Shown: positions 16,867 to 28,053, counted from the first letter of the stretch. The stretch: DNA of 50,537 bases from Desulfuromonadales bacterium (GCA_027065695.1 JAMONP010000013.1:1-50537), one strand, 5' to 3'. The notes: generated by a model from the sequence alone, not told the origin. A program made the numbers and translations.

Positions 16867-17556
16867 GTGACGGTATCTATTGTTATGCAAGGATCTGAAC
16901 AAAAAATCATTTTTATCGATGTTGAGACGACCGGCGTCAACCCGGATCGTAATGGACTGACTCAGCTCTCCGGATGTGTGCAAATCGGTGATGAGGTTGC
17001 GGAGTCCTTCGACTACTTCATACGGCCTTTTCCCAAGGACGAGATTGAAATTGCGGCTCTTGAGGTGACAGGTTTTGATCGTAGACAGTTCCTTTTACCT
17101 GATCACCCCAATTTTCTTGCCGTAGACGGGCAGAATTTTGAAGACCCTGGAGACATCTACGATCGTATGACGGCTATGCTTGGCAAATACGTCAATCAGT
17201 ACGACAAAACTGATAAGTTCCAGTTTGTCGGCTACAATGCTCACAGCTTTGATATGCCCTTTATGCGTCGCTTCTTTGAGAAAAATGGCAACCGTTTTTT
17301 CGGCAGTTGGTTCTGGTATCCTTGTCTTGATGTCATGTTGATCTGGGCACAAATCCTCCAGCCGACCCGAGCTGAACTGACCAACTTCAAGCTGGCCACG
17401 GTAGCCAGGCACTGTGGCATCAAAGTTGACGACACTCGTCTGCACGATTCCCAATACGATATTGAATTGACTCGTGAACTCTGGTTGTCCGCAACCGAAA
17501 TAATCGGTCGGGGCAATGATGAGAAGCCTGCGTGGAGTCAGGGTGAACTCTTTTAG
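16867..17556 (+). CDS. DnaQ-like 3'-5' exonuclease (DEDDh)
   Basis: A protein of up to 229 residues with the DEDD nuclease motifs: IFIDVETTG (Asp and Glu, about 16-24), YNAHSFDMPFM (Asp, middle) and HDSQYDIELT (His and Asp, late). This is the DEDDh pattern of the proofreading epsilon subunit and of related RNA and DNA trimming enzymes. The length and the spacer between motifs are larger than in RNase T. The start is GTG at 16867 or ATG at 16885; neither has a strong ribosome site. Its substrate is not apparent. Confidence 0.85.
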   Translation: MTVSIVMQGSEQKIIFIDVETTGVNPDRNGLTQLSGCVQIGDEVAESFDYFIRPFPKDEIEIAALEVTGFDRRQFLLPDHPNFLAVDGQNFEDPGDIYDRMTAMLGKYVNQYDKTDKFQFVGYNAHSFDMPFMRRFFEKNGNRFFGSWFWYPCLDVMLIWAQILQPTRAELTNFKLATVARHCGIKVDDTRLHDSQYDIELTRELWLSATEIIGRGNDEKPAWSQGELF

Positions 17557-17581
17557 AGTATTCAACGTACGATTAAAGCTT

Positions 17582-17654
17582 GTCATTCCCGAGGGTGTAA
17601 TCGGGAATCCAGACTTTAAAAGATGAATCCCCGATAAAACCATTCGAGGATGAC
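17582..17654 (-). repeat. 73-bp palindromic repeat, copy 2 (inverted)
   Basis: Reverse complement of the unit at 13714-13786, with few differences. It lies 26 bases after the exonuclease stop and ends 67 bases before the next start. Adjacent bases on its right also match the left flank of copy 1 when reversed. Confidence 0.9.
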
Positions 17655-17721
17655 ATACATTTTACCAAGAGTTCTGATTGTACTGAACCAAATCCGCTCA
17701 TATAAATTAAGGAGAATCATC

Positions 17722-18723
17722 ATGTCTCAAGCATTTAAAGCTCTTCTGGTAGAACAGCCAGAGAAGAAGGTTTTTACCCGCACCATCGTAACTCGTACGG
17801 TTGCTGATCTACCGGAGGGCGAACTGTTAGTTAAGGTCCACTATTCATCGTTGAATTTCAAAGATGCGCTTTCTGCGGTTGGCAATCCCGGTGTAACTCG
17901 TAACTTTCCGCATACACCGGGGATTGACGCAGCCGGCGAGGTGATCGAGTGTAGCGACGACAGCTTTTCCCTTGGCGATAAAGTTATCGTAACCAGTTAT
18001 GATCTTGGCATGGAAACCGATGGCGGTTTTGGTCAAATGATTCGTGTCCCGAGCAAATGGGCACTGAAGCTACCAGCAGGTTTAAGTTTGCAAGAAAGCA
18101 TGATGCTCGGCACTGCCGGGTTGACCGCCGCCATGTCGGTGCATGAACTGGTTGAAAGTGGAGTTAAGCCCGCAGATGGCGTAATCCTGGTAACTGGCGC
18201 GACCGGTGGAGTTGGCAGCATGGCCGTGGCGATATTGACTAAGGCCGGTTATCAAGTCACTGCTGCGACTGGGAAGCTGGCTGAAAGTGACTATCTCAAG
18301 GGGCTTGGTGCGACTGAGGTGATTGAACGTTCTGCAGTCACTGAAGGTGCGGAACGACCGATGATGAAGCCAAAATGGGCTGGAGTTGTTGACTGCGTCG
18401 GTGGCGACATTTTGGCCGCTGCAATTAAGGCGACCAAGCCGCTTGGCAGCGTGACTTGCTGCGGCCTGGTTGGATCTCCCGATCTGCCAGTCAATGTGTT
18501 TCCCTTTATCCTGCGTGGAGTACGGTTGATCGGGATCGATTCAGCCGAGTACCCGATGGCTGCACGGGCCAAAGTCTGGCAGAAGCTGGCAACGGATTGG
18601 AAACTGGACAACCTGGAGTCGATGGTCGATGAAGTGACCCTTGCAGGCATTGAAGAAAAGGTTCAGGGAATACTAAAAGGAGGCCTGAAACGCCGCGCCC
18701 TGGTAAACTTACTGAACAGCTAA
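17722..18723 (+). CDS. acuI: Acrylyl-CoA reductase/quinone oxidoreductase (AcuI/YhdH type)
   Basis: A 333-residue medium-chain dehydrogenase/reductase without the zinc ligands. The NADPH motif is ILVTGATGGVGSMAVAIL in the middle; HYSSLNFKDALS near residue 40 and the TPGIDAAGEV segment are typical of the YhdH/AcuI branch, which reduces acrylyl-CoA to propionyl-CoA with NADPH. The frame is open upstream to 17650 inside the repeat, but the ATG at 17722 follows AAGGAG by seven bases and matches the family start (MSQAFKALLVE). It appears to be a single-gene unit. Confidence 0.88.
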   Translation: MSQAFKALLVEQPEKKVFTRTIVTRTVADLPEGELLVKVHYSSLNFKDALSAVGNPGVTRNFPHTPGIDAAGEVIECSDDSFSLGDKVIVTSYDLGMETDGGFGQMIRVPSKWALKLPAGLSLQESMMLGTAGLTAAMSVHELVESGVKPADGVILVTGATGGVGSMAVAILTKAGYQVTAATGKLAESDYLKGLGATEVIERSAVTEGAERPMMKPKWAGVVDCVGGDILAAAIKATKPLGSVTCCGLVGSPDLPVNVFPFILRGVRLIGIDSAEYPMAARAKVWQKLATDWKLDNLESMVDEVTLAGIEEKVQGILKGGLKRRALVNLLNS

Positions 18724-18767
18724 AATATCATTTAAAATAAAATTGCACCATCGAGGGCTGGTAACAA

Positions 18768-19922
18768 ATGAAAAAAACCGAAACTTACCAAGGCTTTGAG
18801 TTAGGGCCGATTCGACCGCCGAGCGAAGCATCAAGTTTGCTGCTCAGAATCACAAGAAATTGTCCGTGGAACAAGTGTACATTCTGCGGCATCTATCGTG
18901 ACGAAAAATTTAGTATCCGTCCTGTAAGTCATATATTTAAAGACATCGATACGATTCGTTATTACGTTGATGAAATTCAGAAAATCATGGGACAGCCTGC
19001 GGCAGGCAATCATCGGCAGTTGATTGCTCTTCATGCAGGGAAACCTGAAGGTGAACAGATGGCTTTTCACTCTGCCCTGAACTGGACCAGGGGTGGGATG
19101 CAGTCGATCTTTCTTCAGGATGCCAATACTATGGTCATCAAACCTGATGATCTCGTTGAAATCCTGCTTCACGTGCGAAAGGTTTTCCCTCAGGTGAAGC
19201 GTATCACTTCCTACGCGCGCTCTCATTCCATTGCTCGCATCAGCGATGAAAATTTGAGCCGCATAGCGAAGGCCGGCCTTAATAGAATCCATATCGGTAT
19301 GGAGTCGGCTTCTGATGAGGTTCTGGAGTTCGTCAAAAAAGGCGTGGACAAGGAGAAACAAATTATTGCCGGCCAGAAAGTAAAACGTGCCGGCATAGAA
19401 CTTTCCGAATATTTCATGCCCGGTTTGGGAGGAGATAAATACTCGCGGGCGAATGCTCTGCAAACCGCCGATGCCATTAATCAAATCAATCCCGACTTTG
19501 TCCGCATAAGAACCCTGGCAATCACTAAAAACAGTGAGTTGTTTAAAGATTATAAATCCGGGGTCTTTACAAAAATCGGCGATGTGCGCATTGCCGAGGA
19601 ACTGCTTCTGTTTCTTGATAACCTGAACGGAATTACCACTACAATAAAAAGTGATCACATTCTCAACCTCTGCCAGGAGGTAGAAGGTCGTTTGCCAGAA
19701 GACAAGGAACGCATGACTGCACCACTGCGAAAATTCCTGGCGATGAACCCAGAGGAGCAGGTGACTTATATTATCGGCAGGAGGTCAGGTATTTTTTCCA
19801 GACTGGATGATATGGATGATCCTGGAATGCTGAAACACGCCGAAAAAACCCGTGATGCTCATCAGATTACCTTGGACAACGTGGATAAATTCGTTGCTGA
19901 AATGACGAAGCGCTATATTTGA
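18768..19922 (+). CDS. Radical SAM protein
   Basis: A 384-residue protein with an N-terminal CPWNKCTFC (about 32-40), matching the CxxxCxxC ligand set of the SAM-binding [4Fe-4S] cluster, followed by a TIM-barrel pattern (HIGMESASDEVLEFVKKG is the usual SAM-side strand and helix). No cobalamin domain or additional cluster motif is seen. Its product is unknown; the family includes many uncharacterised members in deltaproteobacteria. It lies 44 bases after acuI on the same strand. Confidence 0.85.
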   Translation: MKKTETYQGFELGPIRPPSEASSLLLRITRNCPWNKCTFCGIYRDEKFSIRPVSHIFKDIDTIRYYVDEIQKIMGQPAAGNHRQLIALHAGKPEGEQMAFHSALNWTRGGMQSIFLQDANTMVIKPDDLVEILLHVRKVFPQVKRITSYARSHSIARISDENLSRIAKAGLNRIHIGMESASDEVLEFVKKGVDKEKQIIAGQKVKRAGIELSEYFMPGLGGDKYSRANALQTADAINQINPDFVRIRTLAITKNSELFKDYKSGVFTKIGDVRIAEELLLFLDNLNGITTTIKSDHILNLCQEVEGRLPEDKERMTAPLRKFLAMNPEEQVTYIIGRRSGIFSRLDDMDDPGMLKHAEKTRDAHQITLDNVDKFVAEMTKRYI

Positions 19923-20013
19923 AGGCAAGGAACGAGGTGCGCGGGACGAGGAAACCCATTGACTAAAACCTGACATCCTTCGGAGAAACTTCTTTTGAAG
20001 TGCTCTGTTTTTG

Positions 20014-20042
20014 TTGACTCGCTATTTGAGCCTTGCTATATT
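20014..20042 (+). promoter_or_regulatory. Predicted promoter of the pyr operon
   Basis: TTGACT (20014-20019) and TATATT (20037-20042) are 17 bases apart, close to the sigma70 consensus. Transcription would begin near 20049, about 150 nt before the pyrR ATG. Confidence 0.75.
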
Positions 20043-20078
20043 GCCCAAACTAGACAGTTAAAGCATGTCTCCTTTTAA

Positions 20079-20098
20079 GCTGATCCAGAGAGTTCAGC
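20079..20098 (+). promoter_or_regulatory. Candidate PyrR-binding loop
   Basis: GCTGA and TCAGC pair around the loop TCCAGAGAGT. Known PyrR-binding sites have the core UCCNGNGAGG in such a hairpin, so nine of the ten core positions agree. It lies in the leader between the predicted promoter and the attenuator hairpin, where the anti-antiterminator of Firmicute pyr leaders is found. Confidence 0.65.
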
Positions 20099-20141
20099 AA
20101 GGGTGGCCACAATGCCTCACAAAATACAAAAAAACAGAATT

Positions 20142-20176
20142 ATGCCTTTCCGTAGCTGATGGAGAGGTATTTTTTT
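20142..20176 (+). terminator. Attenuator terminator of the pyr operon
   Basis: ATGCCTTTCC (20142-20151) pairs with GGAGAGGTAT (20161-20170) through ten pairs, two of them G-U, around a nine-base loop, followed by six further T residues. It stands 23 bases before the pyrR start and after a candidate PyrR-binding loop, so it would act as the regulated stop. Confidence 0.75.
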
Positions 20177-20198
20177 GTCTAAAAATCAGGAGGAAAAC

Positions 20199-20735
20199 AT
20201 GGCCAAGGTGGAAACAGCGATTCTTGACAAGGCTGGCATAACCCGCGCCATTACCAGAATTTCCCACGAAATTCTGGAGTATAATAAGGGCTGTGAGAAT
20301 CTGGCCCTGATCGGTATTCGCACTGGTGGTGACCACCTGGCAAGCTTACTCCAGGCAAGTATCAATAAAATCGAAGGGGTTGAAGTGTCGCTCGGCACGG
20401 TTGACATCACCATGTACCGCGATGACCTTGCGGTGCGCGGTAATCTGCCGATTGGCAAGACCGAAATCCCTTTCCCGCTCGATGGCAAACGTGTTGTCCT
20501 GGTTGACGACGTCCTCTATACAGGACGAACGATTCGTTCTGCAATGGACGCTCTGATGGACTTCGGTCGTCCCAGTACGATTCAACTTGCCGTACTGATC
20601 GATCGTGGCCATCGCGAACTGCCGATTCGTGCAGATTATGTGGGTCGCAACGTACCCACTGCCCGCGAAGAGGATATTAAAGTGGTCTTCAATGATAAGC
20701 AAAAACCGGTTGAAGTACTGCTGGTTAAGCCATAA
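20199..20735 (+). CDS. pyrR: PyrR regulator/uracil phosphoribosyltransferase
   Basis: A 178-residue bifunctional protein. The phosphoribosyl-pyrophosphate motif [21 protein letters not shown] stands at about 97-117, and [11 protein letters not shown] near 36 is the other conserved loop. PyrR binds pyr mRNA in response to UMP/UTP and also carries weak uracil phosphoribosyltransferase activity. The TTG at 20175 lies in the terminator tail; the ATG at 20199 after AGGAGG is the start. It leads a cluster with pyrB, pyrC, carA and carB, all on one strand with short gaps. Confidence 0.95.
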   Translation: MAKVETAILDKAGITRAITRISHEILEYNKGCENLALIGIRTGGDHLASLLQASINKIEGVEVSLGTVDITMYRDDLAVRGNLPIGKTEIPFPLDGKRVVLVDDVLYTGRTIRSAMDALMDFGRPSTIQLAVLIDRGHRELPIRADYVGRNVPTAREEDIKVVFNDKQKPVEVLLVKP

Positions 20736-20745
20736 CAGTCAGGCT

Positions 20746-20773
20746 AGCAGCCTGTCGGACTATCAGGGCTGCT
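20746..20773. repeat. Hairpin repeat between pyrR and pyrB
   Basis: AGCAGCC and GGCTGCT pair around a 14-base loop. Its first 15 bases are identical to those of the perfect palindrome after greA (28052-28074). There is no T run; the ribosome site of pyrB follows directly. Confidence 0.55.
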
Positions 20774-20788
20774 GGCAGGAGGAAAAGC

Positions 20789-21724
20789 ATGTCATTCAAG
20801 CATAAGCACATTCTCGGTATCGAGCAACTGGCCAAAGAGGATATCCAGCTGATTCTCGATACAGGCGATGCTTTCAAAGAGATCAACTCAAGAGACATCA
20901 AGAAAGTACCGACTCTGCGTGGCAAGACAATTATCAACGCTTTCTTTGAAGCCAGCACCCGCACACGGCTCTCTTTCGAGATCGCCGGCAAACGGCTGTC
21001 GGCTGATACAGTAAATATCTCCGGTTCGACTTCGTCGGTGGTAAAAGGGGAGACCCTGGAAGATACGGCCAGGAATATTGAGGCGATGGCCCCCGACATC
21101 ATCGTCATCCGACACGCTCACTCAGGTTCTTCGCATTACCTGGCAGAGCGGGTCGGTTGCTCGATCGTCAATGCCGGTGACGGTGCCCATGAGCACCCCA
21201 GCCAGGCGCTGCTCGACCTGATGACCATTCGCGAGCATAAGGGCAGTATCGAAGGCCTCGAAGTTGCCATTGTCGGTGATATCGCTCACAGTCGCGTGGT
21301 TCGCTCCAATATCTATGCCCTTTCGAAAATGGGTGCCAGGGTGCGTCTGTGTGGTCCTGGAACCATGCTGCCGATCGGTATCGAGCGTCTCGGCAATGTC
21401 GAGGTCTTTACTGATATGCACGATGCAATCAAAGATGTCGATGTAGTCATGATGCTGCGTATTCAAATGGAACGACAGAGTAACATCATGCTGCCGAGTT
21501 TACGTGAATATGCCCGTTTTTACGGCCTCAACCCGATTAATGTGCAACTGGCCAAGCCGGATGCCATCGTTATGCATCCCGGGCCGATGAATCGCGGTGT
21601 GGAGATTTCTTCAGTGGTTGCAGATGGTGTGCAAAACGTCATCCTCGATCAGGTTGAGAACGGTGTCGCCGTGCGCATGGCGCTGCTTTATCTCGTCAGT
21701 GGCGTTGAATCAATGCAGACTTAG
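20789..21724 (+). CDS. pyrB: Aspartate carbamoyltransferase, catalytic chain
   Basis: A 311-residue enzyme with the carbamoyl-phosphate loop [10 protein letters not shown] at about 53-62, [11 protein letters not shown] in the middle and [10 protein letters not shown] late. It condenses carbamoyl phosphate and aspartate. No pyrI is present, so it is not the E. coli-type allosteric holoenzyme. GGAGGA stands seven bases before the start. It ends 34 bases before pyrC. Confidence 0.97.
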   Translation: MSFKHKHILGIEQLAKEDIQLILDTGDAFKEINSRDIKKVPTLRGKTIINAFFEASTRTRLSFEIAGKRLSADTVNISGSTSSVVKGETLEDTARNIEAMAPDIIVIRHAHSGSSHYLAERVGCSIVNAGDGAHEHPSQALLDLMTIREHKGSIEGLEVAIVGDIAHSRVVRSNIYALSKMGARVRLCGPGTMLPIGIERLGNVEVFTDMHDAIKDVDVVMMLRIQMERQSNIMLPSLREYARFYGLNPINVQLAKPDAIVMHPGPMNRGVEISSVVADGVQNVILDQVENGVAVRMALLYLVSGVESMQT

Positions 21725-21758
21725 GAATAGATTTTTATATAAGGAAGAGGTGAGAAGC

Positions 21759-23036
21759 ATGGCAAAGATTCTGATCAAAGGCGGTCGTGTTATCAGCCCG
21801 GCACAACAGCTTGATGATACCTGTGATATCTTAATTGAAAATGGCAAGATCTCTGCAATCGGCAAGAAATTGGACAGCAAGGGTGCCGAGGTGATTGATG
21901 CTGCTGACAAGGTGGTCACCCCCGGATTGGTTGATATTCATGTCCATCTGCGCGATCCGGGCTTTGAATACAAGGAAGATATTGCCTCGGGCACGCTCGC
22001 TGCTGTTACTGGTGGTTTTACCTCGGTGGCCTGTATGCCGAATACCAACCCGGTCAACGACAACCAGGCTGTGACCAGTTTTATCTTGAAAAAGGCTGCG
22101 GAAGATGGTCACTGTCGGATTTTTCCGATTGCCAGTATCACCAAGGGGCTTGAAGGTGAATCTCTTACTGAGATGGGCGAACTGAAGGAGCTTGGTGTCT
22201 ACGCTGTCTCTGATGATGGTAAGCCGGTCAGCAACCCGCAACTGATGCGCCGAGCGATGGAATACGCCAGGCCTTTCGGTATGACTATTATTTCCCATGC
22301 AGAAGATCTCGATCTGGTTGGCTCTGGCGTTATGAATGATGGTCCGGTCGCCACCGAACTTGGTCTCAAAGGCATCCCCTGGGTAGCTGAAGATGCTGCC
22401 ACTGCCAGAGAGGTGATGCTCGCTGAATTCACCGGCGCTCACCTGCATGTGGCCCATGTTTCTACCAAAGGCTCGATCGATATCGTTCGCCAGGCTAAAA
22501 AACGTGGCGTTGCCGTGACCTGTGAGGCAGCTCCCCACCACTTTACGCTGACCGATGATGCGGTGCGTGGCTACAATACCAACGCCAAAATGAATCCGCC
22601 ACTGCGTAGCGAAGAAGACAGGGAGGCAGTTCGTCAGGGGATTGCGGACGGCACTGTTGATGCAATTGCCACTGATCACGCACCTCACCATATTGATGAG
22701 AAAAATGTTGAATTCGCTATCGCCATGAATGGTATCGTTGGGTTGGAGACGGCTTTGCCACTGACATTAAAGCTTGTCGAAGAGGGGCTCATCGATCTGC
22801 CAAAAGCAATCGCTCTGCTGACCAACGGCCCGGCTGACGTGCTTGACTTGCCGGTAGGGCAACTGGAAGAGGGTGGTGATGCTGACGTTACCGTAATTGA
22901 TCCGGACTTCGAATGGACCGTTGAGACCCAGAAACTGGTGAGTAAAAGCAAGAATACCCCGTTTGGCGACTGGCAGATGAAAGGTGCGGCAGTCTGCACT
23001 ATTGTTGCCGGTAAAATCGCATACAAGAGAGGTTGA
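21759..23036 (+). CDS. pyrC: Dihydroorotase (class I)
   Basis: A 425-residue metal-dependent amidohydrolase. The metal pair [14 protein letters not shown] lies at about 59-72; SHAED, HVAHVS and the late ATDHAPHH supply the other ligands and the catalytic Asp. The frame is open into pyrB, but the ATG at 21759 after AGGAAGAGG is the family start. Because all ligands are present it is a catalytic enzyme and not the inactive PyrC' form. It closes the carbamoyl-aspartate ring and sits two bases before carA. Confidence 0.97.
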   Translation: MAKILIKGGRVISPAQQLDDTCDILIENGKISAIGKKLDSKGAEVIDAADKVVTPGLVDIHVHLRDPGFEYKEDIASGTLAAVTGGFTSVACMPNTNPVNDNQAVTSFILKKAAEDGHCRIFPIASITKGLEGESLTEMGELKELGVYAVSDDGKPVSNPQLMRRAMEYARPFGMTIISHAEDLDLVGSGVMNDGPVATELGLKGIPWVAEDAATAREVMLAEFTGAHLHVAHVSTKGSIDIVRQAKKRGVAVTCEAAPHHFTLTDDAVRGYNTNAKMNPPLRSEEDREAVRQGIADGTVDAIATDHAPHHIDEKNVEFAIAMNGIVGLETALPLTLKLVEEGLIDLPKAIALLTNGPADVLDLPVGQLEEGGDADVTVIDPDFEWTVETQKLVSKSKNTPFGDWQMKGAAVCTIVAGKIAYKRG

Positions 23037-23038
23037 AT

Positions 23039-24166
23039 ATGAGAGCAGCATTGGCCCTGGCTGACGGCAGGGTATTCTACGGCCAGGCTTTCGGCGCCTG
23101 CGGAGAGATTTCCGGTGAGGTGGTTTTTAATACCAGCATGTCTGGATACCAGGAAATTCTGACCGATCCGTCCTATCGTGGCGAAATTGTCACCATGACT
23201 TATCCCATGATCGGCAACTACGGTATCAATCAGGATGATGTGGAATCCGAGCGTCCTCATCTGGCTGGATTTATCGTTAAGGAAGCCTGTGATGTTCCCA
23301 GCAACTGGCGTTCCGAGATGTCGCTGGGTGAGTATCTGAAGCAACACAATATCATCGGTCTTGCCGGGATCGACACCCGCGCTCTGGTTAGACATATTCG
23401 TGACAAAGGTGCCCAGACCGGTATTCTTTCGACCGTTGATCTGGATGCAGACAGCCTGGTGGCGAAAGCCCAGGCAGCACCCTCTATCGTCGGTGTGGAT
23501 CTGGTCCAGGAAGTAACCTGCAAGGAGGCCTACGATTGGAATGAAGGGGTCTGGGGTCTGGAGAATGGCTATGAACAGGTTCAGGGGCCGTTCAAATTCA
23601 AAGTGGTCGCTTATGATTATGGCATTAAACGCAATATCTTACGCAATCTGGTCAGCAAGGGGTGCACTGTAACCGTAGTGCCGGCAACAACATCAGCGGA
23701 AGAGGTTCTGGCGATGCAGCCAGACGGTGTCTTTCTCAGTAATGGCCCCGGCGATCCTGAGCCGATTACCTATGCCCAGGAAAATATCCGTAAACTGCTT
23801 GGCAAGGTGCCCCTTTTCGGTATCTGTCTCGGTCACCAATTGCTCTCAATTGCTTTGGGTGGATCTACCTACAAACTGAAGTTTGGCCATCGTGGCGGCA
23901 ACCAGCCAGTGCGACGTGGAGAAGGCCATAACGTAGAAATTACCTCACAGAACCACGGCTTCGCCGTTGATGCCGACTCCTTGCATGACAATGCAATCGT
24001 CACCCACATTAACCTCAATGACAACACGGTAGAAGGCCTGCAGCACAAGACTTTGCCGGCCTTTTCGGTGCAATATCACCCCGAAGCTTCGCCTGGCCCC
24101 CATGACGCCAACTATCTCTTCGGTGAATTCATCAAAATGATGGAAAAGCATAAGGATGGTAGCTAG
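23039..24166 (+). CDS. carA: Carbamoyl-phosphate synthase, small subunit
   Basis: A 375-residue glutaminase subunit. The N-terminal domain begins [15 protein letters not shown]; the class I amidotransferase domain has the nucleophile in GICLGHQL and the [10 protein letters not shown] box near the end. It releases ammonia from glutamine and channels it to CarB. An in-frame TTG two codons earlier overlaps the pyrC stop; the ATG at 23039 is preferred. Confidence 0.97.
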   Translation: MRAALALADGRVFYGQAFGACGEISGEVVFNTSMSGYQEILTDPSYRGEIVTMTYPMIGNYGINQDDVESERPHLAGFIVKEACDVPSNWRSEMSLGEYLKQHNIIGLAGIDTRALVRHIRDKGAQTGILSTVDLDADSLVAKAQAAPSIVGVDLVQEVTCKEAYDWNEGVWGLENGYEQVQGPFKFKVVAYDYGIKRNILRNLVSKGCTVTVVPATTSAEEVLAMQPDGVFLSNGPGDPEPITYAQENIRKLLGKVPLFGICLGHQLLSIALGGSTYKLKFGHRGGNQPVRRGEGHNVEITSQNHGFAVDADSLHDNAIVTHINLNDNTVEGLQHKTLPAFSVQYHPEASPGPHDANYLFGEFIKMMEKHKDGS

Positions 24167-24224
24167 TAGTTGGTATCTTAGTAACCAGTAACCAGCCCCC
24201 CAACAACCAGCAACGGATTTATTG

Positions 24225-27200
24225 ATGCCCAAAAGAACTGATATTAAGAAAATACTGATCGTCGGTGCCGGTCCAATCGTCATTGGCCAGGCTTGCGAGT
24301 TTGACTACTCCGGCACTCAGGCCTGTAAGGCTTTGAAGGAGGAGGGCTACGAAGTCATCCTGCTCAATTCCAACCCGGCCACGATCATGACCGATCCCGA
24401 CTTTGCTGATCGCACCTATATCGAACCAGTAAACCCAGAGACGCTGACGCGCATCATCGCCAAGGAGCGCCCTGAAGCACTGCTGCCGACCCTTGGCGGC
24501 CAGACTGCGTTGAACTGTGCCGTCGCTGTCGCCAAAGACGGCACACTTGACAAGTACGGGGTTGAGTTGATTGGCGCCAAGCTGCCTGCGATTGAAAAAG
24601 CTGAAGACCGCACACTTTTTAAAGCAGCCATGGAGAATATCAACATCGCAGTGCCCGAATCCGGACTGGCCCATAACCGTCAGGAGGCTTTGGAGGTTCT
24701 GGACAAAATCGGTTTCCCGGTCATTATCCGGCCGTCGTTTACCCTCGGCGGCACCGGTGGCGGGATTGCCTACAACATGGAAGAATTCGAGCAGATCGCC
24801 ATGACCGGCATCGATGCTTCACCAACCGATGAGATTCTGATTGAGGAATCAGTGATCGGCTGGAAAGAGTTCGAGCTTGAGGTCATGCGTGATACAGCGG
24901 ACAACGTGGTGATCATCTGCTCAATCGAAAATCTTGATCCGATGGGTGTTCATACCGGCGACTCGATCACTGTAGCCCCGGCGCAGACCTTGACCGACAA
25001 GGAATATCAGCTGCTGCGCGACGCCTCAATCCGCATCATTCGTGAAATAGGTGTGGAAACCGGTGGCTCGAACATCCAGTTCGGCATCAACCCGGATGAT
25101 GGTCGTATGGTGGTCATCGAAATGAACCCGCGGGTGTCGCGTTCTTCAGCTCTGGCATCCAAGGCGACCGGCTTTCCGATTGCCAAGATTGCTGCCAAAC
25201 TTTCCGTTGGCTACACCCTTGATGAGATACCCAACGACATCACGCGTGAGACTTATGCTTCTTTCGAGCCGACCATCGACTATGTGGTCACCAAGATGCC
25301 GCGCTTTACCTTTGAAAAATTCCCCCAGGCTGATGCTACCTTAACGACCCAGATGAAGTCGGTCGGCGAGGCGATGGCGATCGGTCGAACCTTCAAGGAA
25401 AGTCTGCAGAAAGCATTACGGTCGCTGGAGATCGATTCCTGCGGTTTTGAGAGCCGTCTGTTTGACGAATCTCTGCAAGTACGGCGTCATCTGGAGGAGT
25501 CTGAGCTGCGCGACCTGGAGGACAAACTCAGGGTCCCGAACTGGGAACGCATCTGGTACCTTGCCGATGCACTGCGGGCTGGTTTATCCATCGACAGAAT
25601 CTTTTCACTGACCTTTATCGACCGCTGGTTTCTGCGCCACATCGCCCAGATCGTGGCAATGGAGGATCGCCTGGTTGCGGCGACCGATCTTCTCGAACAG
25701 CCCGATGGTGAAGTTTTTGGTTTTCTGCTACGCGAAGCCAAGCAGATGGGATTTGCTGATATGCGCCTGGCGAAGCTGTGGAACATGCATGAGGATCGGG
25801 TTCGCGAACTTCGCTATCGCCTCAACATCAGGCCTGTCTATAAGCGGGTGGACACTTGTGGTGCTGAATTCGAAGCCTATACACCGTACCTCTACTCGTC
25901 CTACGAAGAAGAGTGTGAAGCAGCCCCCACCGATCGTCGTAAAATTATCATTCTCGGCGGTGGCCCAAACCGCATCGGCCAGGGCATTGAATTTGACTAC
26001 TGCTGTGTCCATGGAGCTTTTGCGCTAAGTGAGGATGGCTTTGAGACCATCATGGTCAACTGCAACCCGGAAACTGTTTCGACCGATTACGACACTTCGG
26101 ATCGTCTCTATTTCGAACCTCTGACTTTTGAGGATGTTCTTGAAATCGTCCATATTGAGCAGCCTGAAGGCGTCATTGTCCAGTTTGGCGGTCAAACCCC
26201 GCTCAAACTGGCTCTTGCCCTGGAAAAAGCCGGTGTGCCGATCATCGGCACGTCTCCTGATGCTATTGACCGGGCCGAAGATCGTGAGCGCTTTCAGGTG
26301 CTTTTGAACAAGCTTGGCCTGAAGCAGCCAGATAACGGCATTGCTCGCTCTGTTGTCGAAGCGGAAAAGATCGCCGAGCGCATCAGTTACCCGGTTGTGG
26401 TCCGTCCCAGCTATGTTCTGGGCGGCAGGGCCATGGAGATCGTGCATGATCTAAAGCAATTACGCAACTATATGCAGTATGCAGTCGAGGCCTCTCCAGA
26501 TCACCCGATCCTGGTTGACAAGTTTCTCGAGCAAGCGATCGAGGTTGATGTTGATGCCCTCTCTGACCGTAAAACGGTGGTGATCGGCGGAGTCATGCAG
26601 CATATCGAAGAGGCCGGCATTCATTCCGGCGATTCAGCTTGTGTTCTGCCGCCATATTCCCTGAAAAAATCCGTGGTTGACGAAATTCGCCGGCAGACAG
26701 CTGCCCTGGCCCTGGAGCTTGGAGTTTGCGGCCTTATGAATATCCAGTTTGCTGTCAAAGATGACGAAATTTTCCTGATCGAAGTCAACCCACGCGCCAG
26801 TCGTACATCTCCTTTCGTTTCCAAGGCCACGGGTCGTCCCTTGGCCAAGATCGCCGCGCGTATCATGGCCGGTAAAACGTTGAGAGAACTGGGGGTCGAT
26901 AAGGAAATTGTCCCTGAGCATATTTCAATTAAGGAATCGGTCTTTCCCTTTACCAAGTTCCCCGGGGTCGATAGCCTGCTTGGTCCGGAAATGAAGTCGA
27001 CCGGGGAGGTCATGGGGATCGATGCTGAGTTCGGTAAGGCCTTTGCCAAGGCGCAGCTGGGTGCGAATGTCCGCATGCCGACCTCCGGCCAGGTATTTGT
27101 CAGTGTTAAGGAAGAAGACAAAGCGGAAATTGTTGAAGCAGTGCAAAAACTCCGCGATGCCGGGTTTGAAATCGTGGCCACCAGTGGCACCGCGTCTTTC

Positions 27201-27479
27201 CTGCGTACTAACGGTATCCAGGCAGTTTCGATCAACAAAGTCAAGGAAGGGCGTCCTCATTGTGTTGATGCAATCAAGAATAATCAGATCACTCTGGTGT
27301 TCAATACCACTTTTGGTGCCCAATCGATTATCGATTCTTTCTCCATACGGCGTTCAGCTTTGATGAACAACGTCGCTTACTACACAACCGTAGCCGGAAT
27401 TCAGGCTGCAGCAGACGCTATTCTGGCCTTACAGCGGGAAAGTCTTGACGTTACTCCGCTACAAGAGTATTATCCGTAG
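24225..27479 (+). CDS. carB: Carbamoyl-phosphate synthase, large subunit
   Basis: A 1084-residue enzyme with the duplicated ATP-grasp architecture: the first half has [17 protein letters not shown] and [11 protein letters not shown], the second [17 protein letters not shown] and [12 protein letters not shown], and the C-terminal MGS-like allosteric domain begins near 930 (FVSVKEEDK). It is full length. The 58-bp gap after carA contains the reiterated AACCAG motif and a weak ribosome site. A terminator-like hairpin follows the stop. Confidence 0.98.
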   Translation: MPKRTDIKKILIVGAGPIVIGQACEFDYSGTQACKALKEEGYEVILLNSNPATIMTDPDFADRTYIEPVNPETLTRIIAKERPEALLPTLGGQTALNCAVAVAKDGTLDKYGVELIGAKLPAIEKAEDRTLFKAAMENINIAVPESGLAHNRQEALEVLDKIGFPVIIRPSFTLGGTGGGIAYNMEEFEQIAMTGIDASPTDEILIEESVIGWKEFELEVMRDTADNVVIICSIENLDPMGVHTGDSITVAPAQTLTDKEYQLLRDASIRIIREIGVETGGSNIQFGINPDDGRMVVIEMNPRVSRSSALASKATGFPIAKIAAKLSVGYTLDEIPNDITRETYASFEPTIDYVVTKMPRFTFEKFPQADATLTTQMKSVGEAMAIGRTFKESLQKALRSLEIDSCGFESRLFDESLQVRRHLEESELRDLEDKLRVPNWERIWYLADALRAGLSIDRIFSLTFIDRWFLRHIAQIVAMEDRLVAATDLLEQPDGEVFGFLLREAKQMGFADMRLAKLWNMHEDRVRELRYRLNIRPVYKRVDTCGAEFEAYTPYLYSSYEEECEAAPTDRRKIIILGGGPNRIGQGIEFDYCCVHGAFALSEDGFETIMVNCNPETVSTDYDTSDRLYFEPLTFEDVLEIVHIEQPEGVIVQFGGQTPLKLALALEKAGVPIIGTSPDAIDRAEDRERFQVLLNKLGLKQPDNGIARSVVEAEKIAERISYPVVVRPSYVLGGRAMEIVHDLKQLRNYMQYAVEASPDHPILVDKFLEQAIEVDVDALSDRKTVVIGGVMQHIEEAGIHSGDSACVLPPYSLKKSVVDEIRRQTAALALELGVCGLMNIQFAVKDDEIFLIEVNPRASRTSPFVSKATGRPLAKIAARIMAGKTLRELGVDKEIVPEHISIKESVFPFTKFPGVDSLLGPEMKSTGEVMGIDAEFGKAFAKAQLGANVRMPTSGQVFVSVKEEDKAEIVEAVQKLRDAGFEIVATSGTASFLRTNGIQAVSINKVKEGRPHCVDAIKNNQITLVFNTTFGAQSIIDSFSIRRSALMNNVAYYTTVAGIQAAADAILALQRESLDVTPLQEYYP

Positions 27480-27480
27480 G

Positions 27481-27507
27481 CGGGTAACTTGTTGCCCGTT
27501 ATTTTTT
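27481..27507 (+). terminator. Probable terminator of the pyr-car operon
   Basis: CGGGTAAC and GTTGCCCG pair with one G-U around a tight turn, followed by TTATTTTTT. It begins two bases after the carB stop. Confidence 0.6.
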
Positions 27508-27576
27508 ATGCAAAAACACTCATGTTCGGGCGGGTTCTCCTGCCCGGACAATTTTATTATCAGAGGACAAACAGTT

Positions 27577-28053
27577 ATGTCGCAAACCATACCAATGACC
27601 CCGCAAGGACACCAAAAACTTCAGGAGGAGTTGAAGCAGTTGATGCGTATCGAGCGTCCGAAGGTTGTCCAGGATATTGCTGAGGCCCGCGCTCATGGTG
27701 ATCTTTCTGAAAATGCTGAGTATGATGCTGCCAAGAATCGTCAGGGTTTTGTCGAAGGCCGCATTGCAGAGATCAATGGTATGATGGCCCTGGCGCAAGT
27801 TATTAATGCTGTGGAAATTGAAACCGACAAAGTTGTTTTTGGTGCCACTGTCAAACTCTTTGATGTTGAATCGGAGACAGAATCAACCTATCGTATCGTC
27901 GGCCAGGATGAGGCAAACATCAAATTAGGGCTTATTTCCATCAACAGTCCGGTTGCCAAAGCTCTGATCGGTCATCACGTCGATGATGAAGTTCATATCA
28001 GGGTACCCTCTGGTACACGCATTTACGAGATTATTGAGATCCAATACATCTAG
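27577..28053 (+). CDS. greA: Transcript cleavage factor GreA
   Basis: A 158-residue protein. The N-terminal coiled coil has the acidic tip HGDLSENAEYDAAK (about 40-53), which reaches into the RNA polymerase channel to stimulate cleavage of backtracked RNA; the C-terminal FKBP-like domain ends in SGTRIYEIIEI. The frame is open upstream to 27445, but MSQTIPMTPQG is the family start, after AGAGGA. It is separated from carB by a terminator and a GC hairpin. Confidence 0.97.
   Translation: MSQTIPMTPQGHQKLQEELKQLMRIERPKVVQDIAEARAHGDLSENAEYDAAKNRQGFVEGRIAEINGMMALAQVINAVEIETDKVVFGATVKLFDVESETESTYRIVGQDEANIKLGLISINSPVAKALIGHHVDDEVHIRVPSGTRIYEIIEIQYI

Noticed and set aside
21831-22691. Antisense frame of 286 codons opposite pyrC
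   Set aside because: pyrC is certain and full length; the antisense translation has no recognisable motif.
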